From Devosia aquimaris (lineage in GTDB: Bacteria > Pseudomonadota > Alphaproteobacteria > Rhizobiales > Devosiaceae): a stretch of DNA of 64,000 nt. Below, piece by piece: positions 36,089-44,570 of the stretch. Both the position numbers and the translations under genes were made by a program. Numbering within the stretch: the stretch's first letter is position 1; every line of letters starts with the position of its first letter. The notes under the pieces are model-generated. The model worked only from the letters and a program-made list of their open reading frames with translations. It was not told the origin of the DNA and did no database searches. The stretch spans positions 930,001 through 994,000 of the forward strand of contig NZ_JAIEZN010000002.1 of assembly GCF_020169335.1 (NCBI RefSeq), written 5' to 3'.

Positions 36089-37531
36089 ATGAAGTACCCG
36101 CATACCGATCTGTTCATTGCCGGCCAGTGGCGGCAATCCGGATCGGGCGATGTCGCAGACGTGCGCAACCCCGCGACCGGCGAGGTGATCGGGACGGTTG
36201 CCAAGGCAACGCCGGAAGACCTCGACGCGGCCGCCGCTGCCGCCGCCACCGGGTTCTCGGCCTGGCGCCGGGTATCGGGCTTTGAGCGCGCCACCATTCT
36301 GCGTCGGGCCGCCCAGCTGCTGCGTGATCGGGTCGACACGATGGCGCCGCTGATCACCCTGGAGCAGGGCAAGCCGCTGCGTGAAGCGCGGGCGGAAGTC
36401 CTGTTTGCGGCCGAGGTGACAGACTGGTTTGCCGATGAGGCGCGCCGCACCTATGGCCGCCTGATTCCTGCGCGTGGTTATGATGTCTCTGCTCAGGCCG
36501 TGATGGAGCCCCTGGGGGTGATCCTGGGCCTGACGCCCTGGAACTATCCCGTTGGCCAGGCCGTGCGCAAGATTGCCGTGGCTTTGGCCGCCGGATGCGC
36601 GATCATCGTCAAGGTAGCCGAAGAGACACCTGCTGCCGCCGCCGAAATGGTCCGTGCGTTCTGCGACGCCGGCCTGCCCGTGGGGGCATTGCAGCTTGTG
36701 TTCGGCGATCCGGCCATGGTCTCGGATCACCTTATTCGCCACCCCGACGTGCGTGGCGTCAGCTTCACCGGCTCAACGGCCGTCGGACGGGGCCTGACCG
36801 GTCTTGCGGGCAGCCATCTCAAACGCTGCGTCATGGAACTGGGTGGCCATGCGCCTGCGATCGTCTGCGCCGATGCCGACGTCGATGCGGCGCTGGACGG
36901 TCTTTTTGCCGACAAGTTCCACAATGCCGGCCAGGCCTGCATTTCCCCGACCCGCCTGATGGTCGAGGACAAGATCCATGATCGTTTCGTCGACGATTTT
37001 GCCGCCCGCGCACAGGCGATCGTCGTGGGCGACGGCTTTGATCCCGCGACCGCCATGGGCCCGCTGGCCAATGGCCGGCGCGTCGCCGCACTGACTGGAT
37101 TGGTGGATGATGCCGTTTCGCGCGGGGCACGCTTGGTGGCGGGCGGCACTGGCGGCAGCAACCAGGGCTATTTCTTCAGGCCCACCGTTCTTGCCGACGT
37201 TCCGCTGGATGCCCGCATCATGCAAGAAGAGCCCTTTGGCCCGGTGGCGATCATCAATCGCTTCACCGCCATGGATGAGGCGCTGAGCGAAGCCAATCGC
37301 TTGCCCTATGCGCTCGCCGCCTATGGCTATTCGCGCGATGCCGGTCAGATCGAGGCCATGCGCCGCGGCATCCGCTCGGGCATGCTGTCGATCAATCACA
37401 ACGGCCTGGGCTATCCGGAGGTGCCCTTCGGCGGCATTCTCGATTCCGGCTTTGGCGATGAGGGCGGCATCGAGGCCCTTCGGGAGATGATGTATACCCG
37501 CTTTGTGTCTGTGCGGAGTGTGCCGGCATGA
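36089..37531 (+). CDS. NAD(P)-dependent aldehyde dehydrogenase
   Basis: 480 residues of the ALDH superfamily, near the succinate-semialdehyde dehydrogenase group. The oxyanion Asn152 (TPWNYP), coenzyme motif FTGSTAVG, general base Glu250 (MELGGHAP) and nucleophile Cys284 (NAGQACISPTR) are present. The ATG at 36089 starts the conserved N-terminus. Its stop overlaps the next gene (ATGA, 37528-37531). It oxidises an aldehyde to an acid, probably the product of the alcohol dehydrogenase encoded next. Confidence 0.93.
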   Translation: MKYPHTDLFIAGQWRQSGSGDVADVRNPATGEVIGTVAKATPEDLDAAAAAAATGFSAWRRVSGFERATILRRAAQLLRDRVDTMAPLITLEQGKPLREARAEVLFAAEVTDWFADEARRTYGRLIPARGYDVSAQAVMEPLGVILGLTPWNYPVGQAVRKIAVALAAGCAIIVKVAEETPAAAAEMVRAFCDAGLPVGALQLVFGDPAMVSDHLIRHPDVRGVSFTGSTAVGRGLTGLAGSHLKRCVMELGGHAPAIVCADADVDAALDGLFADKFHNAGQACISPTRLMVEDKIHDRFVDDFAARAQAIVVGDGFDPATAMGPLANGRRVAALTGLVDDAVSRGARLVAGGTGGSNQGYFFRPTVLADVPLDARIMQEEPFGPVAIINRFTAMDEALSEANRLPYALAAYGYSRDAGQIEAMRRGIRSGMLSINHNGLGYPEVPFGGILDSGFGDEGGIEALREMMYTRFVSVRSVPA

Positions 37532-38628
37532 AGGCGGCTGTACTGAGGGCCTTCGATCAGGATCTGCTGATTGAGGATGTTGCCATTGCCGACCCCCGCG
37601 AGCGGGAGGTGCTGGTGCGGATCATGGCCACTGGCGTGTGCAGCAGTGACCTGTCGACCATTCGCGGCAAGACGGCATCGGCGCTGCCGCTGATCCCCGG
37701 CCATGAGGCGGCCGGCGTGGTCGAGCGCGTCGGGCCGGGCGTGTCCAAGGTCAGACCCGGTGACCGTGTCGTGTTGAGCTGGGCACCCAATTGCGGCCAT
37801 TGCTTTTATTGCCACGAAAGCCATCCCACGCTGTGCGATGTCTATGGCGGGGCCGCCGTCAGTGGTGGGTTGTGGGACCAGACCAGCCGGCTGGGGCCGG
37901 CAAGCACGCCGATCAACCATTATTCCTGCGTATCATCCTTTGCCGAACTGGCCGTGGTGCCCGAGGCGGGGTGCATCATCATCCCCCCCGATGTGCCCTT
38001 CGCTGTTGCGGCGCTGGTCGGTTGCGCCGTCACGACCGGCTTTGGCGCGGTGGTCAATGATGCCGGTGTCCGGCCCGGCGACTCTGTGGCCGTGGTGGGC
38101 GTGGGTGGCGTGGGCATCAACGCTATCCAGGCGGCGGCCCTCAGTGGCGCCGAGACCATCCTGGCCGTGGACAGCAATCCCGACAAGGCAGACCTTGCCC
38201 GCCAGAATGGCGCGACGCACTTCCTCCATGCCCTTGATGATGGCTTGATCGACACCGTGCGCGGCCTGACCGGGGGGCGCGGCGTCGATCACGCCATCGA
38301 ATGCACAGGGCGCCCCATGGCCATGCGCAATGCCTATGCCATCACGCGTCCGGCCGGTTCGGTCGTCATCGTGGGGATCGCTCCTGTCGGTGCGGAACTG
38401 TCCATTCCGGCAATTGGTTTCCCCGGCTCCAAGAAGCGCCTGATCGGTTCGATCTACGGCGGCGGCGTGCCGGAGCGCGACATCACCAGGATCCTGTCGC
38501 TCTATCAGAGCGGGCGCATGCACCTGGATGCCCAGATCGGCGCCCGCATCGGCCTCGGCCAGGTCAATGATGCGCTGCGCTGGCTCGAGCAGGGCGTTCT
38601 GGCCCGAACCATGATCGAGTTTGCCTGA
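37528..38628 (+). CDS. Zinc-dependent medium-chain alcohol dehydrogenase
   Basis: 366 residues, MDR superfamily. Catalytic zinc site: Cys38, His59-Glu60 (PGHE) and the later Cys of VGCAVTTG. Structural zinc site: Cys89, Cys92, Cys95, Cys103 (CGHCFYC..C). The coenzyme motif is GVGGVG. The VGCAVTTGFGAV segment is like class III/aryl-alcohol dehydrogenases. It overlaps both neighbours by 1-4 bp in the order ALDH-ADH-hydrolase, so alcohol to aldehyde to acid conversion is plausible. The substrate is unknown. Confidence 0.93.
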   Translation: MKAAVLRAFDQDLLIEDVAIADPREREVLVRIMATGVCSSDLSTIRGKTASALPLIPGHEAAGVVERVGPGVSKVRPGDRVVLSWAPNCGHCFYCHESHPTLCDVYGGAAVSGGLWDQTSRLGPASTPINHYSCVSSFAELAVVPEAGCIIIPPDVPFAVAALVGCAVTTGFGAVVNDAGVRPGDSVAVVGVGGVGINAIQAAALSGAETILAVDSNPDKADLARQNGATHFLHALDDGLIDTVRGLTGGRGVDHAIECTGRPMAMRNAYAITRPAGSVVIVGIAPVGAELSIPAIGFPGSKKRLIGSIYGGGVPERDITRILSLYQSGRMHLDAQIGARIGLGQVNDALRWLEQGVLARTMIEFA

Positions 38629-40550
38629 TGAACCTGCATGCACCCCAAAGGGCCCAGCCGAGCCAGGGCACGGCGCTGCCCCTGCTTCTGCTGCCCGGGA
38701 CGGTGTGCGACGAACGCCTGTTTGCGCCGATGCTGGCGCAACTGGGACACCCACATTCTCAGGTCGCCAACATGGCGGGTGCTGCCACGGCGCATGATCT
38801 TGCCAAGCAGATCCTGGCGGCAGCGCCGGAGCGCTTCGCACTGGCCGGCTTCTCGCTCGGCGGCATCGTCGCGCTCGAAATGGTGGCCCTGGCGCCCGAG
38901 CGGATCGAACGGCTCGCCCTGCTTGATACAACGCCGCGGCCGGATCCGCAGGCCAATGCCGACCTCCGTCGCGCTGAAGTCACTAGGTCACGGGCGCAGG
39001 GCATGGACGGCTACATCCATGACGCCTGGGACAGGCTGGTTGCTCCAGTCAACGCCGGCAACCAGAGTCTCCGCGACACCATTGTGGCGATGGCGCGCGA
39101 TGCCGGTCCCGACTGTCTGGCGGCGCAAGCCGAGGTGGCCATCCAGCGCGCCGATAGCCGGCCAAGGCTCGGCAGCATAGCTGTTCCGACGCTGATCCTG
39201 GCGGGCGCTGACGAGCAGATCTGCCCGCTCGATGCCCATCAGGAGCTGGCATCAGGCATTGCTGGTGCCCGTTACTTTACCATTCCAGATGCCGGGCACT
39301 TCAGCCCGCTTGAAAATCCGGCCGCCGTAGCGCGTCATATGCGCGACTGGCTGAGCTGGCCCATCCCCACCTCGAACGAGCTGTCACAGACCCAAGGAGC
39401 CAAGATGAGCGACGCAACGAGCAATCCCAAGAGCAAGGGCGCCTCACCTGTCGCCGCGGAAAACGTCTTGCAGGTCGAGCGCCATGACTATCCCGATCTG
39501 GCCCCGACAAATCGTCCCCGCAGTCAGTCCCTGGACGGCTTCGATGACATCTACACCGATATCGTCGACTACATCATTCGCTGTACCCACAAGATCTGGG
39601 ACGAACGCGACATCGGGCTGATCTACACCCATTACACGCACAATTGCGTGCTCTATGGCACCACCGGCACCATCTACAATCGCGAAGACGTGGTCCGCGA
39701 CACCATCCAGCGCCTGGTCTCTTTCCCCGAGCGCCGCGGCATGGGCACGCAGGTGATCTGGAACGGCAACGACAAGGATGGCTTTTACACCAGCCATCTG
39801 GTCACCGGCTCCGGCCGCCACACCCAATACGGGCACCTGGGCGCGCCAACCGGCAAGCCCTTCGTCAGCCGCACCATTGCTGACTGCATGATCTTCCAGA
39901 ACAAGATCTATCGCGAATGGGTGGTTGCCGACACCATGGCCATCATCCAGCAACTGGGCCTCGACCCCAATCACTTTGCCGCAAAGACGGCCAGGGCCAA
40001 GTTTGACGCCGGCCTGATCTCGCTCGACATCGGCGAAAACCGCCGCTTTGTCGGCCAGACGCCGCCGGCGGAAAAGGCCGATACCTCCCTGGCGCACAAC
40101 GACGTCGAAGCGCAGACGATCGAAATGCTGCACGAGATTTTCACCAAGCGCATGTTCGGTCGCATCTCCCAGGACTACGCACCCAACGCGCAATACCATG
40201 GCCCGCTGATGAAGGAACTCTATGGCCAGGCCGCCATCATCCACCAGCACCTGGGTTTGATCGGATCGCTGCCCGATGCATCCTATGAAATCCAGCACGT
40301 CGCCTCCAACCCCTGTGAGGAGGGCGGCACCAAGGTCGCTGTCCGATGGATCATGGAAGGGCACCATCTGGGCTATGGTATCCTGGGAACCCTGGGTGAT
40401 CCGACTGGCAAGCGCGTTCAGGTAATGGGCATGAGCCATTATCACTGGAAGAACGGCAAGGTGGTCGACGAGTGGAACGTCTATGACGAACTCAGCCTGC
40501 TGACGCAGGTCAAGCTGGGCCTGCTGGCCGACGGCAAGCTCGACGTCTGA
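38628..40550 (+). CDS. Alpha/beta hydrolase fused in frame to a SnoaL/NTF2-like protein (640 residues)
   Basis: One uninterrupted frame with two unrelated parts. Residues 1-245 form a complete alpha/beta hydrolase: nucleophile Ser76 in GFSLGG, acid Asp195 in GADEQ, His224 in DAGHFSPLENP. Residues 260-640 form a SnoaL-like protein with two cone-shaped domains (about 302-440 and 475-635), of the polyketide-cyclase/nuclear-transport-factor type. At the junction AAGGAGCC and an in-frame ATG (39405) look like an ordinary gene start, so a separate 381-residue protein may also be made. A fusion caused by loss of the hydrolase stop codon is likely. It overlaps the alcohol dehydrogenase stop (TGATG). 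Confidence 0.85.
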   Translation: MNLHAPQRAQPSQGTALPLLLLPGTVCDERLFAPMLAQLGHPHSQVANMAGAATAHDLAKQILAAAPERFALAGFSLGGIVALEMVALAPERIERLALLDTTPRPDPQANADLRRAEVTRSRAQGMDGYIHDAWDRLVAPVNAGNQSLRDTIVAMARDAGPDCLAAQAEVAIQRADSRPRLGSIAVPTLILAGADEQICPLDAHQELASGIAGARYFTIPDAGHFSPLENPAAVARHMRDWLSWPIPTSNELSQTQGAKMSDATSNPKSKGASPVAAENVLQVERHDYPDLAPTNRPRSQSLDGFDDIYTDIVDYIIRCTHKIWDERDIGLIYTHYTHNCVLYGTTGTIYNREDVVRDTIQRLVSFPERRGMGTQVIWNGNDKDGFYTSHLVTGSGRHTQYGHLGAPTGKPFVSRTIADCMIFQNKIYREWVVADTMAIIQQLGLDPNHFAAKTARAKFDAGLISLDIGENRRFVGQTPPAEKADTSLAHNDVEAQTIEMLHEIFTKRMFGRISQDYAPNAQYHGPLMKELYGQAAIIHQHLGLIGSLPDASYEIQHVASNPCEEGGTKVAVRWIMEGHHLGYGILGTLGDPTGKRVQVMGMSHYHWKNGKVVDEWNVYDELSLLTQVKLGLLADGKLDV

Positions 40551-40560
40551 TCGACTGCTC

Positions 40561-40585
40561 TGCGGGGGCGACCGTCGCCCCCGCA
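40561..40585 (+). terminator. Hairpin ending the ALDH operon
   Basis: Perfect 11-bp stem TGCGGGGGCGA / TCGCCCCCGCA with a 3-nt loop, 10 bp after the stop. No T-tract follows, so it is terminator-like only. Confidence 0.6.
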
Positions 40586-40723
40586 ACATGCCTCCCGTGG
40601 GGAGGACATGTGTCTTGTGACGCCTTTGTACTGGCGCGGCCCCGTTGTCGGTCGCATTTGCCGGCGCATGCGGCTATGGTCTTGGGCGCGATAGATCGGA
40701 CAGGACACAGGACGGAGACTGCG

Positions 40724-40867
40724 ATGCTTTGGACCATAGCAATCATTCTGCTCATCCTCTGGGCAGTTGGGCTGGCCTTCAAGGTCGCCGGTGCGCTGAT
40801 CCATCTGCTGCTGGTGATTGCCCTGATCGCGGTTCTGATCCGGCTGTTTGGTGGCCGAAAGTCCTGA
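40724..40867 (+). CDS. Small membrane protein, lmo0937-like
   Basis: 47 residues, almost entirely hydrophobic (LWTIAIILLILWAVGLAF, then ALIHLLLVIALIAVLIRLF) with a basic tail GGRKS. This matches the widespread lmo0937-type small membrane protein family, whose function is unknown. GGAG lies 6 nt upstream of the ATG at 40724. It is isolated between the end of the catabolic locus and a convergent AraC regulator. Confidence 0.82.
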   Translation: MLWTIAIILLILWAVGLAFKVAGALIHLLLVIALIAVLIRLFGGRKS

Positions 40868-40902
40868 TCGGGCTGTTGCTGCGCTCTTCCCGGCAGGTGG
40901 CG

Positions 40903-41865
40903 TCAAAGCCCGCTGAGCCAGGCCGCAAAGGGGCGGTCGGCCAGTGCCGGGGCCAGCTGCGCTCCACTACTGGCTGATGTCGCGCGTGCGCCCATGCGGA
41001 CATCGCTCGGCCGATGCCCGAAACGCTGGCGAAACGCCCGCGCGAAATGGGATTCGCTGCCAAAGCCGAGTGCGTGCGCAATCGTGCTGACCTGTCGGGT
41101 CTCGCGCGGATCGCTGAGCAGGCGATAGGCCCGCTCAAGCCGACGCTCCAGCACCACGCTGGCCACGCCCCCCAGCGGCTCGAACAACCGATAGAGCGCC
41201 GAGCGGGACAGGCCAAGGTCCCGCGCAATCTGCCCGGGTCGCAGTCCGGGGTCGCCCAGCCTGGCATTGATATAGGCCTGCGCCCGCTGGGTTGCGGCCA
41301 GGGTGACAGCGGCGCGGCCGCGCTCCTGGCCCTGATGTGTGCCCGAGAGCGTGCCAGCCATCAGGTCGATCAGCGCCCTGGCCGCACCATCGGCCTGCGC
41401 CGTCTGGAGATAGGGCGCCTGCTGGTTGAGCAGCTGCACATACCCCTTGAGCAGGTCGACGCCGGGCCCGCCGAGCGCCGCGCCGTGGAGGTATTCAGCA
41501 CGCCCTACCGCGTCCGTCACCGTTCGGCGCGGCAGGATGATGCAGATATTGTGCGTGGCCAGTGGGGCATAATCGAGCGCCTGCCCGAAATCGATCAGGT
41601 TCAGCCGCGATTGCTGGCCAACAAGGTCGAGCCGCAACATGAAGTGATCCAGCATGTCGCTGCGCAACTTGGCTGGGCTTCGGGCGAAGTGAAACGGACT
41701 GGTCCGCATTTCGCTGACGATCATGCCGCCCAGATGCGAGTTGCGCAGGCTGATCGAGAACGCCTGGTCATCGGCAAACCGGGTCTCGAACATCACGCCA
41801 ACGCGGTGGCTCCAGGTGGAGACGTCGCTGGACTTCAATTCGCTACTGGGCACCAGGCTGCTCAT
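40903..41865 (-). CDS. AraC-family transcriptional regulator
   Basis: 320 residues. The C-terminal 100 residues contain two helix-turn-helix units: GQIARDLGLSRSALYRLF and STIAHALGFGSESHFARAFR, the second being the standard AraC signature. The N-terminal half looks like the AraC-binding-like domain of the FeaR/NphR type (DHFMLRLDLVGQQ). No ribosome-binding site is evident before the ATG. Its target is not obvious: the divergent direction holds a Sel1-repeat protein on the same strand. Confidence 0.9.
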   Translation of the reverse strand: MSSLVPSSELKSSDVSTWSHRVGVMFETRFADDQAFSISLRNSHLGGMIVSEMRTSPFHFARSPAKLRSDMLDHFMLRLDLVGQQSRLNLIDFGQALDYAPLATHNICIILPRRTVTDAVGRAEYLHGAALGGPGVDLLKGYVQLLNQQAPYLQTAQADGAARALIDLMAGTLSGTHQGQERGRAAVTLAATQRAQAYINARLGDPGLRPGQIARDLGLSRSALYRLFEPLGGVASVVLERRLERAYRLLSDPRETRQVSTIAHALGFGSESHFARAFRQRFGHRPSDVRMGARATSASSGAQLAPALADRPFAAWLSGL

Positions 41866-41951
41866 TAGCGATACGATATGGCGCGCCGCGCCACCCCCCT
41901 ATGCTCCGGACGATTGCCCTATAGCATGGGGGACGCGCAAGACCAGTCAAG

Positions 41952-42968
41952 TCATCGTGGCCGATTGTTCGTCAGTTGCGCCAAGGCCTTGCGGGAGAGC
42001 GCATCCTTCCGGGCTGCGCCCTGTTCGTAATGGCGTTGAGCCGCTGCGATGTCCTTGGCCATGCCCAGCCCGTGCTCGGCCATGTAACCCAGCACATAAG
42101 AGCCGCTGCCATGGCCGGCGTCGGCGGCCTTTTGAGCCATTTGCCGGGCCAGCGGATAGTCCGCGGCCACGCCATCGACCACACCCATATAGAGATAGGC
42201 CGCCGATGCCGTGCCGCCATGGTCGCCGCGCGCTTCGGCATTCAGATAGTAGCCCAGCGCCTTGGGGGCATCGGTCGGCACCAGCTCGGACCCGGCGTAA
42301 AGGTCGCCGAGCTGGATCATGGCAAAGGCATCGCCCTGGTTGGCAGCGCGCTCCAGCAGGGCAATGGCCGCGGTCGTGTTCTGCGGCACGCCCTCGCCCT
42401 TGAGCGTCATCACGCCCAGGTCGCCCAGAGCCCAGCTGTAGTCCTTGTCTGCAGCGCGCGCGAACAGCGCTGCCGCCTTGCTCAGATCCACCGCCACGCC
42501 ATCGCCATAGCGATAGCTCACGCCCAGACTATAGATGCCCGGGGCATAGTCCTGCGCCGCAGATGCCTCCAGCAGGCCGATCGAGCGCTTGAGATCGAGG
42601 GCAATGCCATGCCCGCTGACCAGGGCGTCGCCAAGCAACTGCTGCGCCATGGCGTTGCCCGCCGCAGCAGCGATTTCCACATGCGGGTACATCTCGCCAT
42701 AGCGCTTTCCGATGTAATAGGCGCGCGCGAGCCGGGCATGCGCCGTGATGTCTTTTGCATCGCTGGCCACGGCAGCACTGCAGGCGGCAATGGCGGCCTC
42801 GACGTCCATGTCGAACTGATCGACGCCGCTGCTCGAGGAGCCGGTTTCGTGCGGACTGGCCGCCAGAGCCGCGCAGGTCTCGGCCGGCCCGGCCAATATG
42901 GGCACACAGGGTCCCAGCGTTGAGGTCAGCACAATGATTCCGGCGCGGGCCAGACAATGCAGTTTCAT
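41952..42968 (-). CDS. Exported Sel1-repeat (TPR-like) protein
   Basis: 338 residues with a signal peptide (about 1-26) and a chain of Sel1-like repeats from about residue 65 to the C-terminus, recognisable by units such as AQQLLGDALVSGHGIALD, YSLGVSYRYGDGVAVD, LGDLGVMTLKGEGVPQ and MIQLGDLYAGSELVPTD. Such solenoids mediate protein-protein contacts, often in the periplasm. GAGGAG precedes the ATG. Next to it, on the same strand 17 bp downstream of the neighbour, lies an Inh-type lipoprotein; a shared transcript is possible. Confidence 0.9.
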   Translation of the reverse strand: MKLHCLARAGIIVLTSTLGPCVPILAGPAETCAALAASPHETGSSSSGVDQFDMDVEAAIAACSAAVASDAKDITAHARLARAYYIGKRYGEMYPHVEIAAAAGNAMAQQLLGDALVSGHGIALDLKRSIGLLEASAAQDYAPGIYSLGVSYRYGDGVAVDLSKAAALFARAADKDYSWALGDLGVMTLKGEGVPQNTTAAIALLERAANQGDAFAMIQLGDLYAGSELVPTDAPKALGYYLNAEARGDHGGTASAAYLYMGVVDGVAADYPLARQMAQKAADAGHGSGSYVLGYMAEHGLGMAKDIAAAQRHYEQGAARKDALSRKALAQLTNNRPR

Positions 42969-42984
42969 GGTTGGGTGTCTCCTC

Positions 42985-43536
42985 TCAGGCGCGCCGCATG
43001 GTCACGGCTTCGGGCGAAAACACGCCGTCATCAAAAGTGCCGCTGAAGCTCCCCGCACCGTCAGAGCTTAGCCGGCCGCGCACCCGTCCCTGGGCGTCCA
43101 GCAGCAGCAATTGACCGCCCAGCGCTGACCACTGCGTCACCGTGTCAAAGCCGGAGGTGCAATAGCCGCTGCGCTGCACCTGGTAGTGGCTGCCGACGGC
43201 CGCCGTACCCAACTCAAGCGTACAGCTCTTGCCAAAATTGCTGCGGATCTCCCAACGGCCGGCATAGGCCAACGCCGAATAGGGCGGTGTGCCGCCACTG
43301 CCGAAGGAGAATGAAAAGGCGCCATCGCTGCTGGTGGTCACCGTGCGTACGGTGCCATCCGCAAGCGTTTCGCTTCTGGTTTCGCTGCGCCCGCTGGACA
43401 ACGGCGTCAGGCCGCCATGGCTGGGCAGCGTGGAATAGGACCCGCCCTGGCATGCTGCCAGGGCCAGGGCCAGCAAGACTGTCCCCGCGCAAGTCAGCGC
43501 TGGTGTCCGTACCGCAAGACGCGCAATCCCACTCAA
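42985..43536 (-). CDS. Inh/Omp19-like lipoprotein (AprI-type protease inhibitor domain)
   Basis: About 183 residues if translation begins at TTG 43536, which has GGGGAG 9 nt upstream and gives a proper lipoprotein signal peptide ending at the lipobox LALAAC. An alternative TTG at 43596 would add 20 residues ahead of the signal and is less plausible. The C-terminal part (GRWEIRSNFGKSCTLEL, GYCTSGFDTVTQW, GRVRGRL) matches the metalloprotease-inhibitor fold of AprI/Inh and brucella Omp19, including the disulfide cysteines. It is probably anchored in the outer membrane and blocks extracytoplasmic proteases. Confidence 0.8.
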   Translation of the reverse strand: MSGIARLAVRTPALTCAGTVLLALALAACQGGSYSTLPSHGGLTPLSSGRSETRSETLADGTVRTVTTSSDGAFSFSFGSGGTPPYSALAYAGRWEIRSNFGKSCTLELGTAAVGSHYQVQRSGYCTSGFDTVTQWSALGGQLLLLDAQGRVRGRLSSDGAGSFSGTFDDGVFSPEAVTMRRA

Positions 43537-43720
43537 CCCCGTATGCTCCCCGTCAGATGCCTCCAGTTCTGGCGCAGCATAGGGATTGGGCGGCAAGGCC
43601 GTTATCGCGATCGTCTCAATATCGGCGCCGGTTCTTGCACCACAGTCTCAGATCTGCGGTGCCGAAGGGCGCCTGTTGCCATGGGCATCACAGCTGCCCA
43701 TGGCCGGTTCCTGTGCAACG

Positions 43721-44431
43721 CTAGAGGAAGGTCACCTTGCCGCTGGCGATTTCGTAGAGGCCGGCGACGGCGTTCAGCTTGCCGTCCGCCGCAGCGGCCG
43801 ACAGGATCGGTCCTTCAGCCAGCGCGCGTGCCGCATTGAGCTTGGCGTTCTGCGCGGTGGCCGCCGCCAACAGATCCTCGGGCGCTTCGCCCATCACGTC
43901 ATAGACCGCCGGCCGAATGGCATTGACCAGGCTGGGCAGGTGGCCGGGCGGCAGGGCATTGTCGGCAATGGACTTGATGGTCGCGTCCACTGCGCCGCAG
44001 GCCGTGTGCCCCAGCACCACGATGGTCTTGATGCCCAGCACAGCCACGCCGTATTCCAGCGTTGCCAGCCCGTCTTCAGTGATGAAATTGCCCGCGACGC
44101 GGACCACGAACAATGCGCCCGGCCCCTGGTCAAAGATCAGCTCGGGCGCAACGCGGGAATCCGAGCAGCTGACGATCGCGGCAAAGGGTTGCTGCCCCTC
44201 GGCCCGGTTCGCCCGGGTCAGCGAATGGTCGGTGTTGATGGCGGCATTGGCCACATAGCGGGCGTTGCCCTCCACCAGTCGCTGCAACGCGTCCTCAGGC
44301 GACACCGGTGCGGGCTCTGTCGCCTCCTGCGCATGGGCAAGTGTTGCCAGCGGCGCGGCCAGCGACAGCGCCAGCCCGCCGGCAAGCAGTCCGCGACGGC
44401 TCACAGTCTTCTCATTGCAGTCTTCGCACAT
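43721..44431 (-). CDS. Exported beta-class carbonic anhydrase
   Basis: 236 residues. The twin-arginine motif SRRGLLAGG (about 11-19) and hydrophobic stretch ending AHAQ predict Tat export. The catalytic domain has the zinc motifs SCSDSR (Cys, with the Asp-Arg dyad) and LGHTACGAV (His and Cys), so it should interconvert CO2 and bicarbonate in the periplasm. The C-terminus KLNAVAGLYEIASGKVTFL is the family's usual end. AGGGGG precedes the ATG. Monocistronic by spacing. Confidence 0.93.
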   Translation of the reverse strand: MCEDCNEKTVSRRGLLAGGLALSLAAPLATLAHAQEATEPAPVSPEDALQRLVEGNARYVANAAINTDHSLTRANRAEGQQPFAAIVSCSDSRVAPELIFDQGPGALFVVRVAGNFITEDGLATLEYGVAVLGIKTIVVLGHTACGAVDATIKSIADNALPPGHLPSLVNAIRPAVYDVMGEAPEDLLAAATAQNAKLNAARALAEGPILSAAAADGKLNAVAGLYEIASGKVTFL

Positions 44432-44570
44432 AATAGCCCCCTGGTGTGATCAATGCGTTGTTGAAAAATTCTGGAACTGACGAAAATACTGAACCGATAT
44501 TGCGCGCCGATTTTCCAGACCGTTTGGATTTCATCTGCATTTGCGATGCATATGATTTTTCTTGTCGGAT

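Noticed and set aside
28365..40550. Sulfopropanediol/sulfolactate pathway (hpsN-type)
   Set aside because: No sulfolyase, sulfolactate dehydrogenase partner or sulfonate transporter was seen, so only the dehydrogenase family resemblance remains.
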